Assembly (NCBI RefSeq): GCF_002234675.1
Contig: NC_019869.2
Location: 10,650,015-10,714,014 of the forward strand
Length of the DNA stretch: 64,000 nt
Reading direction: 5' to 3'
From: Oryzias latipes
Taxonomy: Eukaryota > Chordata > Actinopteri > Beloniformes > Adrianichthyidae
Shown here: in pieces, positions 13,012-23,542 of the stretch
Layout: each line of letters opens with the position of its first letter
How positions within the stretch are numbered: position 1 is the stretch's first letter
Notes under the pieces: model-generated
The model's input: the letters and a program-made list of their open reading frames with translations, nothing else
What the model was told of the DNA's origin: nothing
Database searches by the model: none
Made by a program: the position numbers and the translations under genes

Positions 13012-13563
13012 TGTTACATGCAGGGGTTTTTCATGTCTTTCTTTTGTTTCTTTCCTCTGCATGTGCTTAACGAGCTGAGTGAAGACACCTGGTGGAGACC
13101 TGACCAGCTGCACAATCAGGCCCCAAAGCCAGCCACCAGGCCTGCATATAAGCTCCTGTGAACCACTGGAGGAGGAAGCTCTTCCTGGATCACTACCAGA
13201 TGAATGTTTTGAGCTTGCTGTGTTGGAGATTGTGGGAGGTTTGTGGACAGGTAAGACAGGGTACCCTGTACACCTCATGCAGCTTGCGTTCTGTTAGACA
13301 CACTAGGTAAGTTGGTTGGTGCCACCCCTTGTACGTTTTATCATCACTTTATAGATAAGGCAGTGAGTCTTTTCTTTTCTTGTTTTAGTTTTAGCGCTTT
13401 GATAGCCAGGCTGAGTTTTGTTCTATTAATTTCATTCCTTTGGCCCAACCTTGGTCCCTACCTCCCCATCTCCACGTCCAATAAAATCTTTAAAAGTTCC
13501 TCATTGTGTGTGTTTATGTTACGTACACCTCCGCCCTAGACCTGTTCGTTTGTGAACGTAATA
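13012..13563 (+). repeat. 5' LTR of the Gmr1-like element
   Basis: Direct repeat of 18394-18945 (offset 5382) with no difference that I could see. It begins TGTTAC and ends GTAATA, so the outer ends are an imperfect inverted repeat and the 3' terminus is TA rather than the usual CA. A TATA-like 'catataag' lies at 13145-13152 and a poly(A) signal AATAAA at 13480-13485, consistent with promoter and 3'-end processing functions. Open frames inside the LTR recur identically in the 3' copy and are not genes. Confidence 0.92.
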
Positions 13564-13567
13564 TAAT

Positions 13568-13585
13568 TGGGGGCTCGTCCGGGAT
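13568..13585 (+). other. Primer-binding site, tRNA-Pro type
   Basis: TGGGGGCTCGTCCGGGAT lies 4 bases after the 5' LTR end. It is the standard complement of the tRNA-Pro 3' end, the primer type long known from murine gammaretroviruses. All 18 positions agree with that signal as I remember it. It would prime minus-strand DNA synthesis. Confidence 0.88.
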
Positions 13586-13626
13586 ACTGTTAACCTGTGT
13601 TTGACATTTACGTTTGTTTTCACACA

Positions 13627-16600
13627 ATGTTTGATTTACAGGACTTTCTGGATCACCCTAGTCATCTTAAAGTTGACTTGTGTCGCAAGGATGATCTTTT
13701 GCTTATTGCTGCTCATTTTGGCATTAGTGTTTCTAAGCAAAGCCTGAAAAGAGAAATTAAAAACCATGTGGTGGGGAAGTTAATTCAGATTGGTGTTCTG
13801 GGAGAGCCTATGGATGCTGGCCATGCTGTTCTGGGAGAGGCTGTTTCTCCTGGTGTTTCTGTTTCAGATGTGAAGGACCATATCACACCCATTCGTCCAC
13901 CAGAGGGTGTTCCTGCAATGCCTGTCACCTTGCCCCGCTTTGATGCATCCTCTCCTCATGTTTCTGGTTCCGGTGCCAAACTTAAAGTACGGCTAACTCG
14001 ACTCCATTTGGAAGCAGAAGAGAAGGAGAGGGTGAGAAAAGCAGAGTACGACCTACGTCTCCAGGTGAAAAAATTAGAAATTGAAGCCGAAAAAGAGATT
14101 AGGCTCCGCCAGATAGAACTCGAAGCCATGAAAATTTCCTCAGGACAGTTTCAACCCTCACTATCTGAAAAATCGGGGGACGTTTTAACAAAGCACAGTT
14201 TTGATGTCAGTAGAAATATTGCACTTGTACCAGCATTCAGGGAGTCAGAAGTTGACTCGTACTTCAATGCATTTGAAAGGGTTGCTAGTGCACTAGACTG
14301 GCCAAAAGACATGTGGCCTATTTTGCTCTATTGCAAATTGGTTGGAAAGGCCCAAGAAGTTGTGTCTGCTTTGTCTTTACAGGAAAGCTTGGATTACAGT
14401 GTCCTCAAAGAAGCTATACTACGTGCATATGAACTAGTGCCTGAGGCATACAGGCAGAGATATCGGAACCACAAAAAGTCCAGTGAGCAGACTTTTGTGG
14501 AGTTTGCACGTGAAAAGGGGAATCTCTTTGACAAGTGGTGTGCTTCTAGTAATGTCAAAGATGACTTTGAAGCACTACGTCAGCTGGTCTTGCTAGAAGA
14601 CTTCAAGAGAGCTTTGCCAGAAAAGCTTGTGGTGTTCTTAAATGAACAAAAAGTGTCTTCTCTGTCTAAGGCGGCTGTCCTAGCTGACGAGTTTGTGTTG
14701 ACACACAAAAATGTATTTGGGGCACTTCACTCTCAAAGCCACTCTGATCCTCTATTAACTCGCCTTAGCCATTCAGATAAACCAAAGCCACCATTGTCAC
14801 CCCCTCGCTCATGTTTTTACTGCCACAAAAGGGGACATCTTATTGCTGACTGCTATGCCCTGAAGAAGAAGTCAACCTCTTCTAGTCAACCAAAGGGAAT
14901 GGGATTGATGCAGGCTACATGTTCTGATCTCCCACGTCAACAGGAGGGTATCAACATGGACCCCTGTTTCAAGCCATTTGTCTCAACTGGTGTTGTGTCT
15001 CTTACTGATGACACGGCTGTCCAGTGTCCTGTGAGAATCTTAAGAGACACTGGAGGGTCACAGTCTATAGTCCGTGACGGTGTTCTGCCCTTAACAGAGG
15101 CGTCATCATGTGGTTCCTTTGTCATGATTCAGGGAATTGGAGCAAACCTGGTTTCTGCTCCTTTGCACACGATCTACCTGAAGTCATCACTTGTAACCGG
15201 AATGGTTAAAGTAGCAGTTCTTTCAGCTCTGCCTATCAACGGCGTTGACCTCATTTTAGGTAATGATTTGGCTGGGGGGAAAGTCACCCCAGTCCCTGAG
15301 TTACTCGAAAGCCCTAGCATGGATGATGTGCCAGATAAATTGATGGATGATGTTCTTTTTCCATCATGCGTTGTGACCAGGGCCCAATCCAAGAAGGGTG
15401 AAATTGACCTGTCTGACTCATTTCTTGCCACAGATGAGTCGTCTGACGGAGAAGAGCGCACAAAGGAAGTGAAACAAGTTGTGCCTCCTCTCACCAGCAT
15501 TGCCGATCCAAATCCTGCTAGTCGTAAAGACTTTATCATGGCTCAAAGAAATGATGTAACCCTTTCCAGGTGTTTGTCTTCTGTTGTCTTGAAGGAGGAG
15601 GCTAGGAGAAAAACAACTGCTTACTTCCTTGACAATAATCTGCTGATGCGACGATGGTCAGATGGATTGGAAACCGGAGGCAGGGATGTGTATCAGGTTG
15701 TGGTGCCCACAGATTACCGTAACAAGGTTCTGTCCTTGGCCCATGACCACCCCTGGTCTGGACACTTGGGGGTTAACAAGACCTATAACAGGATCCTGAG
15801 GCATTTTTTCTGGCCTGGCCTCAGGGCAGATGTTGTAAGGTTTTGTAAAACATGTCATAAATGTCAGGTGGCAGGTAAACCAAATCAGGTGATACGACCT
15901 GCTCCACTCCATCCCATCCCTGCAATAGGAGAGCCATTCGGAAGAGTAATAATAGATTGTGTGGGGCCATTGCCAAAAACAAAAATGGGGAACCAATTCC
16001 TATTAACTATAATGTGTGCTGCTACTAGGTTTCCTGAGGCCATCCCTTTGAGAAAGATTACAGCCCCAGTAATCACCAAAGCATTGGTGAAATTTTTTAC
16101 AGTGTTCGGACTCCCAACAGAAATCCAATCGGATCAAGGAACGAATTTTAAATCAAGAACCTTTGCCCGAGCATTAGAGTGTCTTGGGATCAAACACGTG
16201 ACTTCCAGCCCATATCACCCTGAGAGTCAGGGAGCTCTGGAGCGGTTTCATCAGACTCTTAAGGCTATGTTACGGAAGCACTGTTATGACTCAGAGAAGA
16301 CATGGGATGAAAGCATTCCCTTTGTTTTGTTTGCTGCTCGTGAGGCTGTACAAGACTCTCTTGGATTCAGTCCTTCAGAGTTGGTGTTTGGACATGACGT
16401 CAGGGGTCCACTTAAAATGTTAAAAGAAACTCTTGTTTCTCAGACAAAGGAACTTAAGAGCGTTCCAGAGTATGTTGCCAAACTAAGGGCCAGACTCCAG
16501 CAGGCTTGTTCTCTGGCAAGGAACAACTTAGTTTTCTCTCAGGAGAAGATGAAGCGACATTACGATCAGCAGGCCATAGTAAGGTCATTTGAGTGCGGTG

Positions 16601-18333
16601 ACAAGGTATTGGTTTTTTTGCCCAAACCTGGATCAGCCTTGTCTACCAAGTTTTCTGGACCTTACATTGTGGAGAAGAAGTTAAGTGCAACAGATTACCT
16701 CATTCGAACCCCTGAAAGGCGTCGCAGTACAAGAGTGTGTCATGTTAACATGCTCAAACCGTACTACACTCGTGAGATGCAAAATCAGGAGCAATCTCAA
16801 GATGCCAACACAGATAGTTTGCCTGTGGCTTTAGCCTTGACTGCATCTCCACCTGAAGACAATGACTTTTTGTTGTCCGACATTGGAACTCAGGGGATTA
16901 AATTGTGTAATAGTGACATAATGTCTAACTTGCCTTTCCACCTAGCTCACCTATCAGAAAGTCAGTTTAGAGATTTAGAGGCATTGATTAGGGACTTTCA
17001 ATGTCTTTTTGGTGATGTACCCTCTCAGACAACATATATTGAACATGACATTGTTCTTACTACCGCTTCCCCAATCAAGCAGAATGCATACCGGATTAAC
17101 CCGGTAAAGAGAAGCCTGATGAGAGAAGAGGTGGAGTACCTCTTGCAGCATGGTTTAGCCATTCCAAGTAGTAGTCCTTGGAGCTCCCCTTGTCTTTTGG
17201 AGGTTAAAAAAAATGGAAGCCCTCGGTTCTGTACCGATTATCGTAAAGTGAACGCGATTACAGTACCAGATGCCCATCCGTTACCACTTATTGATGACTG
17301 TATAGATGAGATCGGTCCCGCAAAATTTGTGACCAAGCTGGATATGCTAAAAGGGTATTGGCAGGTTCCTCTGACTAAGCGTGCTTCTGATATTTCAGCT
17401 TTTGTTACACCTGACTACTTTCTCCAGTATACAGTCATGCCTTTCGGGATGTGCAACGCACCTGCAACCTTCCAAAGGCTGGTGAGTAAAGTACTGGGGG
17501 ATGTTAGAAATTGTAGGTCATATCTTGATGACATTGTGGTGTACTCGGATGACTGGAACAGCCATGTGTCATCTCTGAGGAAAGTCTTCACGCGTTTGTC
17601 AGCAGCCTCATTAACGTTGAACCTCGCAAAATGTGAGTTTGGGAAAGGCACAGTCCTTTACCTTGGACAACAGGTTGGCAGTGGGAAGATATGTCCAGCT
17701 AATACTAAGGTGCTGGCCATCAAGGACTTTCCAATACCTACCACCAGGAGAGAACTCCGTCGCTTTCTGGGGATGGCTGGTTATTATCGTCGGTTCTGTA
17801 GGAACTTTTCTTCTGTTGCTGCACCCTTAACATCGATGACTAGTCCTTCTGTGCCTTTTGTGTGGTCTAACGAATGCCAGCAGGCTTTCAACAACCTCAA
17901 AGGCATCCTGTGCTGCAATCCTGTCTTGTCTGCTCCCGACTCTTCCAGGCCTTTCAAGCTTGAAGTTGACGCTAGTTCTGTGGGAGCAGGTGCGGTCCTA
18001 TTGCAAGAAGATGAGGACAACATTGACCATCCTGTTGCGTACTTCTCCCGCAAGTTCAACAAACACCAACTACACTATTCAACTATAGAAAAGGAGACAC
18101 TTGCACTGTTGTTAGCCCTGCAACACTTCGAAGTGTATTTAGGCTCTAGTTGTGTACCGATAAAGGTGTTTACAGACCACAACCCTTTAGTTTTTCTCTC
18201 CCAAATGTACAACAACAACCAGCGTCTTATGAGGTGGTCCCTAATTTGTCAAGACTACAACTTGGACATACAACATAAAAAGGGCTCTGAAAATGTGATG
18301 GCTGATGCTTTGTCCAGAGCAGTCCTGGAATGA
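13627..18333 (+). CDS. Gag-Pol polyprotein of a Gmr1-like retrotransposon (PR-IN-RT-RH order)
   Basis: A 1568-codon frame with no stop or frameshift. An upstream GTG at 13597 is in frame, but the ATG at 13627 is the better start. Gag has a charged coiled-coil-like segment at about residues 120-170, a capsid C-terminal segment resembling a SCAN domain (about 273-360), and a CX2CX4HX4C zinc knuckle at 396-409. Protease has DTGG at 474 and a later 'ILGNDLAGG' flap. Integrase has an HHCC zinc module from about 706 to 746, DD35E residues D777, D836 and E872, and a GPY/F-type module near 1009. RT spans about 1150-1330 with YLDD at 1299-1302. RNase H follows, with D1448 and 'ENVMADALSR' near the C-terminus. 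All catalytic residues I could check are present. Gag and Pol share one frame, so Pol need not arise by frameshift here; how their ratio is controlled is unknown. Confidence 0.93.
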   Translation: MFDLQDFLDHPSHLKVDLCRKDDLLLIAAHFGISVSKQSLKREIKNHVVGKLIQIGVLGEPMDAGHAVLGEAVSPGVSVSDVKDHITPIRPPEGVPAMPVTLPRFDASSPHVSGSGAKLKVRLTRLHLEAEEKERVRKAEYDLRLQVKKLEIEAEKEIRLRQIELEAMKISSGQFQPSLSEKSGDVLTKHSFDVSRNIALVPAFRESEVDSYFNAFERVASALDWPKDMWPILLYCKLVGKAQEVVSALSLQESLDYSVLKEAILRAYELVPEAYRQRYRNHKKSSEQTFVEFAREKGNLFDKWCASSNVKDDFEALRQLVLLEDFKRALPEKLVVFLNEQKVSSLSKAAVLADEFVLTHKNVFGALHSQSHSDPLLTRLSHSDKPKPPLSPPRSCFYCHKRGHLIADCYALKKKSTSSSQPKGMGLMQATCSDLPRQQEGINMDPCFKPFVSTGVVSLTDDTAVQCPVRILRDTGGSQSIVRDGVLPLTEASSCGSFVMIQGIGANLVSAPLHTIYLKSSLVTGMVKVAVLSALPINGVDLILGNDLAGGKVTPVPELLESPSMDDVPDKLMDDVLFPSCVVTRAQSKKGEIDLSDSFLATDESSDGEERTKEVKQVVPPLTSIADPNPASRKDFIMAQRNDVTLSRCLSSVVLKEEARRKTTAYFLDNNLLMRRWSDGLETGGRDVYQVVVPTDYRNKVLSLAHDHPWSGHLGVNKTYNRILRHFFWPGLRADVVRFCKTCHKCQVAGKPNQVIRPAPLHPIPAIGEPFGRVIIDCVGPLPKTKMGNQFLLTIMCAATRFPEAIPLRKITAPVITKALVKFFTVFGLPTEIQSDQGTNFKSRTFARALECLGIKHVTSSPYHPESQGALERFHQTLKAMLRKHCYDSEKTWDESIPFVLFAAREAVQDSLGFSPSELVFGHDVRGPLKMLKETLVSQTKELKSVPEYVAKLRARLQQACSLARNNLVFSQEKMKRHYDQQAIVRSFECGDKVLVFLPKPGSALSTKFSGPYIVEKKLSATDYLIRTPERRRSTRVCHVNMLKPYYTREMQNQEQSQDANTDSLPVALALTASPPEDNDFLLSDIGTQGIKLCNSDIMSNLPFHLAHLSESQFRDLEALIRDFQCLFGDVPSQTTYIEHDIVLTTASPIKQNAYRINPVKRSLMREEVEYLLQHGLAIPSSSPWSSPCLLEVKKNGSPRFCTDYRKVNAITVPDAHPLPLIDDCIDEIGPAKFVTKLDMLKGYWQVPLTKRASDISAFVTPDYFLQYTVMPFGMCNAPATFQRLVSKVLGDVRNCRSYLDDIVVYSDDWNSHVSSLRKVFTRLSAASLTLNLAKCEFGKGTVLYLGQQVGSGKICPANTKVLAIKDFPIPTTRRELRRFLGMAGYYRRFCRNFSSVAAPLTSMTSPSVPFVWSNECQQAFNNLKGILCCNPVLSAPDSSRPFKLEVDASSVGAGAVLLQEDEDNIDHPVAYFSRKFNKHQLHYSTIEKETLALLLALQHFEVYLGSSCVPIKVFTDHNPLVFLSQMYNNNQRLMRWSLICQDYNLDIQHKKGSENVMADALSRAVLE

Positions 18334-18384
18334 GAATTCTTTTTTTTCCCTCTTGCATTGTACCAAACATGTTTGGTCTTGTAT

Positions 18385-18393
18385 GGGTGGGGG
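18385..18393 (+). other. Candidate polypurine tract
   Basis: The guanine-rich run gggtggggg directly abuts the 3' LTR, where the plus-strand primer should lie. It is short and interrupted by one T, so the exact primer is uncertain. Confidence 0.55.
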
Positions 18394-18945
18394 TGTTACA
18401 TGCAGGGGTTTTTCATGTCTTTCTTTTGTTTCTTTCCTCTGCATGTGCTTAACGAGCTGAGTGAAGACACCTGGTGGAGACCTGACCAGCTGCACAATCA
18501 GGCCCCAAAGCCAGCCACCAGGCCTGCATATAAGCTCCTGTGAACCACTGGAGGAGGAAGCTCTTCCTGGATCACTACCAGATGAATGTTTTGAGCTTGC
18601 TGTGTTGGAGATTGTGGGAGGTTTGTGGACAGGTAAGACAGGGTACCCTGTACACCTCATGCAGCTTGCGTTCTGTTAGACACACTAGGTAAGTTGGTTG
18701 GTGCCACCCCTTGTACGTTTTATCATCACTTTATAGATAAGGCAGTGAGTCTTTTCTTTTCTTGTTTTAGTTTTAGCGCTTTGATAGCCAGGCTGAGTTT
18801 TGTTCTATTAATTTCATTCCTTTGGCCCAACCTTGGTCCCTACCTCCCCATCTCCACGTCCAATAAAATCTTTAAAAGTTCCTCATTGTGTGTGTTTATG
18901 TTACGTACACCTCCGCCCTAGACCTGTTCGTTTGTGAACGTAATA
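18394..18945 (+). repeat. 3' LTR of the Gmr1-like element
   Basis: Same length and, by eye, same sequence as the 5' LTR. AATAAA at 18862-18867 would serve as the poly(A) signal of the genomic RNA. It is followed by the second copy of the CTGTC target duplication. Confidence 0.92.
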
Positions 18946-18950
18946 CTGTC

Positions 18951-21059
18951 GTTTTGGTTAATTGCCCGCAGCCTATTTAAGTGCCTGGTTTTCAGTCCAT
19001 CCTTGTCAGGTCATCTGCTCTGCTCCGTTGTGTCACCTTTTTGTTGCTCCATGGGTTTTGTCTTTTTCAGTTTGTTTATTGAATGTTTTATTTCCTGTCA
19101 CCAAGGTCTCCTGCACCACCACCACTTCCGGACACTTGTGGTGTTTGCCTGATATAAAAAATATAATTCTCTTTCAAACAAAGCATAAAACATGCTGGTA
19201 ATCATTACAATTTTAGTTTAGTTTCCGTCTGGTAGACTGTAGATTTTTCCTCGGCCAACTGACCTTGTTTGCCTCTCATCGGGATGCTCTTGGATGCCCT
19301 ATTCTTCCTAAAGGACTGTTCCTCTCTAAAACTGCTAAACAAGTTTGCCAAATCAAACCTCTGTCGGGGACCCGGCACGCAGCGGGGCTTTTGCCAGCCC
19401 GTTATGGAGAAAGAAAAAAGAACATTATAGTTAAACACATTGATGTTTCAGACGATGTTTGATTGGCCGATCTGCATGTCAATCAAGTGGCATATTACAT
19501 GGTGAGTATGATAATTTGCTAACAGAATTTTTTGTAATCATATGCTTTTTTTTGTTTTTTATCTTTGAAGGCCTGCGTCTACCATCACATCCAGTTGATC
19601 GACGAAATGAACACTCCTGATGCAGGCAGATGCTAACTTTCCACACAGTCAGGATTTGAACAAATAGCAATTATTGCTTTGCAGTTTGCTATATTTGCTG
19701 TATCTGCAGTAATGTTATGCATGTCTCATTTAGAACAGAATGGTAAAGTTTAATCATGTTGTGTACATGCATTGCTTTATGCTAAGATTCAGTCATTTTA
19801 TGTTTTTAAAATGCAATGGGTCACTGATTTTAGAGGGTTTTGTTCAATTTGGTTCTCTTTCAGGACATCTGGGACAGAAGTGTAATTTTCCCCCTTCTTC
19901 CTACACTAGGACACCCAGGATGCATATACAACAACACACCTCCTCCCAACCACACTAACCCCTACCTGCACCCCCACGCACACACATATACAATTGAATT
20001 CTTGGATCATTTTTGTCACTTTTCACCCTTGGCACACCAGCCTTGCACAAATGATAGAGCTAGAGTCAGAGCCTTGCAGCTGCGTCTCTGAGATCCAACC
20101 CACCCCCAGAAAGAAACACAATGTATGCACATGGACACACACAGGCAGGAAAAAGAAATGTACTGCATCATCGTGTGTGTAAACTTTGTGCTTGTGAGTG
20201 TGTGTGCTTGATTGTCTCTTTCTCCTTTATCTCATTCTCCCCCTGACTCTTCTCCCCATGTCCTCCTCCTCCTCTCAGATCCTTCTTCCTCACCATTGTT
20301 TCACAGGCCTCCACTTACTCCATTGTGCAGGGAAACAAAAAAAAAGGGTGAAAGAGAGAAAGAAAACACAATCGCCTTGTCCCCTCTCTCATCTTAATAA
20401 GCAGCTCCAAGTTTGATAATTACACGTTCAGAGTGCCGCTTGAGTTTCTATGCAGTGTTCGCATCAGGGAGAAAGCCACTGACTCCGCTGTTGAGGGGAG
20501 CAGCTATTACGAATGACTGACAACTGTCCTCCTCCCCCTTTGGTCCAAGAAGTTCTGAAAGCGAGAACAGCAAGAAAAATTTGTATTCTCTTTTTGGGGG
20601 GGTGTGCCCCCCCCCCACCCCCCATCAGAAAAGCAAGCGGACCACATACGTCGCAGGGCCCACAATCCATTCCATAACTTATCGCCATGTGCTGCAGATT
20701 AATGGAGTTTCTGCAGAGCAAGGGCCAAGGAGACAGCCAGACTGAGGGTGTTCTTCTGCGGCGGGAGCCAATCTGTTTAGGATTAAGGGAATAACTGGTG
20801 TGGCTGACAAAGAGGCACCCAACATGCAGAGTTAGAGAAAGAAGGAGAGAAAAGAGGAAGACATGCAATGACAGGGAGCTGAATGTGGTTTGGCAGAGCT
20901 CGGGTTATTGTTTATGCCTATACAATAACATGCTGAATATCCAGGCCTGGATTTAATCTGCCCCACTGTGTGGAGCAGTGTATCAGGGGGAAGGAGGGCA
21001 ACTGTGGGAGTGTTGAGAATTTTGGGTTTTATATCCCTCCAAGCCCCTAAAATGCATTG
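18951..21059. other. Gene-free stretch, possible LINE 3' UTR then unique DNA
   Basis: The first 200 bases or so continue the site interrupted by the LTR element and may be the 3' untranslated part of the LINE whose ORF tail lies at 12447-13006; this is inference. Beyond about 19200 I see no gene. CA/TG-rich and CT-rich low-complexity tracts occur at 19890-20400, and a C/G run lies at about 20595-20625. Confidence 0.4.
20400..20560. promoter_or_regulatory. Candidate conserved non-coding element
   Basis: Non-repetitive, with 'tttgataattacacgtt' (homeodomain-type TAATTA) and 'cagctattacgaatgactgac'. No coding frame is sensible. The call is by texture only, in the flank of a Dlx locus. Confidence 0.2.
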
Positions 21060-21200
21060 ATGATCATGTTATCTTCACATCAGTTTATCTGTATGTCTAT
21101 CTTCTCCTTTGATCTATTTACCATGTCCTATACGTTTTAGGTTGAATGCTCTTCCTGACACTACCCTCTGGTTTACCGGGCTTGGGACCGGCACAACCGG
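21060..21200 (+). repeat. LINE-derived fragment
   Basis: Contains 'aatgctcttcctgacac' followed by 'gggcttgggaccggcac', a phrase pair I know from common fish LINE or SINE 3' regions. Ends are indistinct and no coding sequence remains. Confidence 0.4.
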
Positions 21201-22594
21201 TTTGTGCTTGTTGAGGCTGCTTTTACATATTTCAATGCCTTTCTAATTGTCCATCTTTCTGTTTATTACAATTTTTATTTCTTTAGTTAATTGTGGAATT
21301 TTTCAGACCATCACACTGGCCGCCATTGCCTCCCCTTGTCTGTGCCTATGTGAATGTCTTGAACCCCCGTTCCAGCGTATTAGAAAATACCTTTGCTATA
21401 ACTTAAGGTCATTTTTTTCCCAAACGTCATTTTGATTGATTTTTGCACCTTCCAGTTCTTCATAGTCTCAAGTTGCCTGCAGTTGGGTGCTTCATCTCCC
21501 ATCAGATGGTGAAATAAAGGAAACACTGTTCTCCTGTCTGTCTCCAGACCGTTTGAAGCATAGACACACCTTATCTGACTCGTCGGCACAGAGGGCCCTT
21601 CTTTTATGAGCCATTGGTTCACTCACCCATTATGATGGCAATCTTGATGATTAAAGACCCGTGGAACAAACTGGGCTACCTGTTGCAATGATGTCATGTC
21701 TAGTCTAGACCGACTGCCATGATTAAGATTTAAAGGTACTGGAGCTGTTTGTGGAAAAATATCAATTAGTTGTTGGCAACAAAAAAGTGGCTTATGCTCT
21801 GGATGTGAAGTTTGGTCTCTTTTACTGAGCATTAAGAAGCACGTGTAGTTGCAAAAGTTCTTTTTTTCTCTCTCTTTCAGTTGGAAATGCATAAAAACAG
21901 CTGTTTCTTGAAACCACCCTCAGTAGAGACTTGGAGAAAGCAATTATCACAGTTGGATTAAAAGGATCAGCAATTTATTTCTTGGCTCTGGGGTGTGCGG
22001 TGGATGTTTTATTAATCTAAAAGCATTACTGTGATTTATAAGCAGTGTGTGCATCTGAATTCATGTAAACCACGTTTGAGTCATTTTCCTATATTTGATA
22101 TTCTTGTCAACTTTATTAATACCATCAGCTCCATAAAAATAACAGATTTATGACATTGAAGAAGTTTGCAAAACAGCTCATATGTAGAACCTTTACAAAA
22201 GTAAGATGAATGCAACTTTATGGACTCCTAATTTATTTCACAGATTCCCAAATAAATAGATAATTAAAAACCGGAAAGTAATTAGTTAAATACATTTGAA
22301 AAAGTACAGATTAAGATTTCTGAAATGATTTATGCCATTTTCAGATTTTATTTTAGAAAACAGTGTATCCTGAAGAATTTTTCATCAACCATCAATTGTG
22401 AAATCTGCAGGAGATCAAACAAACATTCTTTGGTCATTTGTGAAATTTGTGAAAGTTTTGGTGTACTGTCCTTGCAAGTGAACCCTGGTTTGATTCACCA
22501 TGGTGTAAAAGCAAACTGACTTTCCAACACTTAAAAAACAGGTAGCCATGCAAATAAAGCAGGTCAGATAACCCTTATTTTAGACTCCAGATTG

Positions 22595-22735
22595 CCCTAT
22601 GACACGACTGGCGACCTGTCCAGGGTGAACCCCATCTTCAACCAACAGTAGCTGAGATAGGCTCCAGCAGCCCCATGACCCCAAAGGGGATTCAACATAT
22701 TTGGAAGATGGAAGGATAAGTAGATTCCAGACCAA
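22595..22735 (+). repeat. Teleost LINE 3'-tail repeat
   Basis: Carries the familiar series 'gactggcgacctgtccaggg', 'gctgagataggctccagcag' and 'gaccccaaaggg', and ends in a degenerate 'gatggaaggataag' tail. This is the 3' end of a very common non-LTR retrotransposon in fish genomes; I do not assign the clade. An inverted relative is at 24137-24300. Confidence 0.75.
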
Positions 22736-23324
22736 ATAAGTTTTTGGTTAACATTACCCAAAGCAAGTCTGTTCCAACTGTCGTGTGGTTTGGTCCAACT
22801 CATGAGAACAACCCGAAATACGGACCGGTATGATGTCAAGTTTTAACGGGCTGTTCTTTAAGATGTAGGCAGATAATTATTATAGCAATGCTACGAAGAA
22901 GGAGAAACAGAGACATAGCACGACAAACCCTGAGCTATTGCTTTGACACGAATGACATTGTACATTGTACAGATGTCATCATCCTCTCCCCTTCCCACAC
23001 TCATGGTGCAAAAACGAAGTCCTGTCTATTAAATGTAGCTTTTGTTTTTTGGGGGGAGTGGAAGGCTCCTCCTCTGTCTCCTGGCTGGGCGTTTTCCCCT
23101 TGCCAAAGAAACTTTCCAAAGACGTTTGTTTTTTATTCATTTTGCTAGCTCCTGGGATTTCTTTTAACGGTAACCTATCACATGACTGAGAACGGCGCCT
23201 TGGCCTGCGTTAAGAGTAACATAGACAGATGTAACAGAGAATAGGGCAATTTTTCAAAATAAATCATCTTTCAGATTCCGGAATACATAAAACTGAAGTA
23301 ATGGAAGTTATCTATTCTTTCTTT

Positions 23325-23395
23325 CTGGCCCGATCCCAAATGACCCACTGACCGGTAGCAGTCCGCGGCCCAGGGTTGGGGATCCCTGCTGTTGT
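23325..23395. repeat. hAT-type terminal fragment
   Basis: The phrase pair 'aatgacccactgaccggtagc' and 'gcccagggttggggatccctg' is typical of one end of non-autonomous hAT elements. I did not find the partner end, so this is probably a truncated copy. Confidence 0.5.
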
Positions 23396-23542
23396 TCAAA
23401 GCACCCTCAGAAAATAAAAGATCAATATTAAATTCCATTTAAATATATCAGAACAATTTCCATTAGAAATCGTTTCCCTATCCCCTTTTTAACATTTTCA
23501 TGTTGCAACTAATTTTGTACAGCAAACATTATACATTTTACA

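Larger units (their letters stand above)
13012..18945 (+). mobile_element. Intact Gmr1-like LTR retrotransposon
   Basis: A complete 5934-bp element: 5' LTR 13012-13563, primer-binding site 13568-13585, one gag-pol frame 13627-18333, purine-rich tract 18385-18393, 3' LTR 18394-18945. It is flanked by the 5-bp direct repeat CTGTC at 13007-13011 and 18946-18950, a target-site duplication. Pol runs protease, integrase, reverse transcriptase, RNase H. That is not the usual Ty3/gypsy order; it is the hallmark of Gmr1-type elements first described from cod. There is no env. Identical-looking LTRs, an unbroken frame and a clean target duplication point to recent insertion and possible activity. The insertion lies in a LINE remnant. 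Confidence 0.93.

Noticed and set aside
12859-13278. 139-residue minus-strand frame over the 5' LTR, with a near-identical one at 18241-18660
   Set aside because: It is the antisense of the LTR and recurs only because the LTRs are duplicated; no protein-like features.
13597-13626. GTG at 13597 as start of Gag-Pol
   Set aside because: A vertebrate element would start at ATG; the ATG at 13627 is 10 codons downstream in the same frame.
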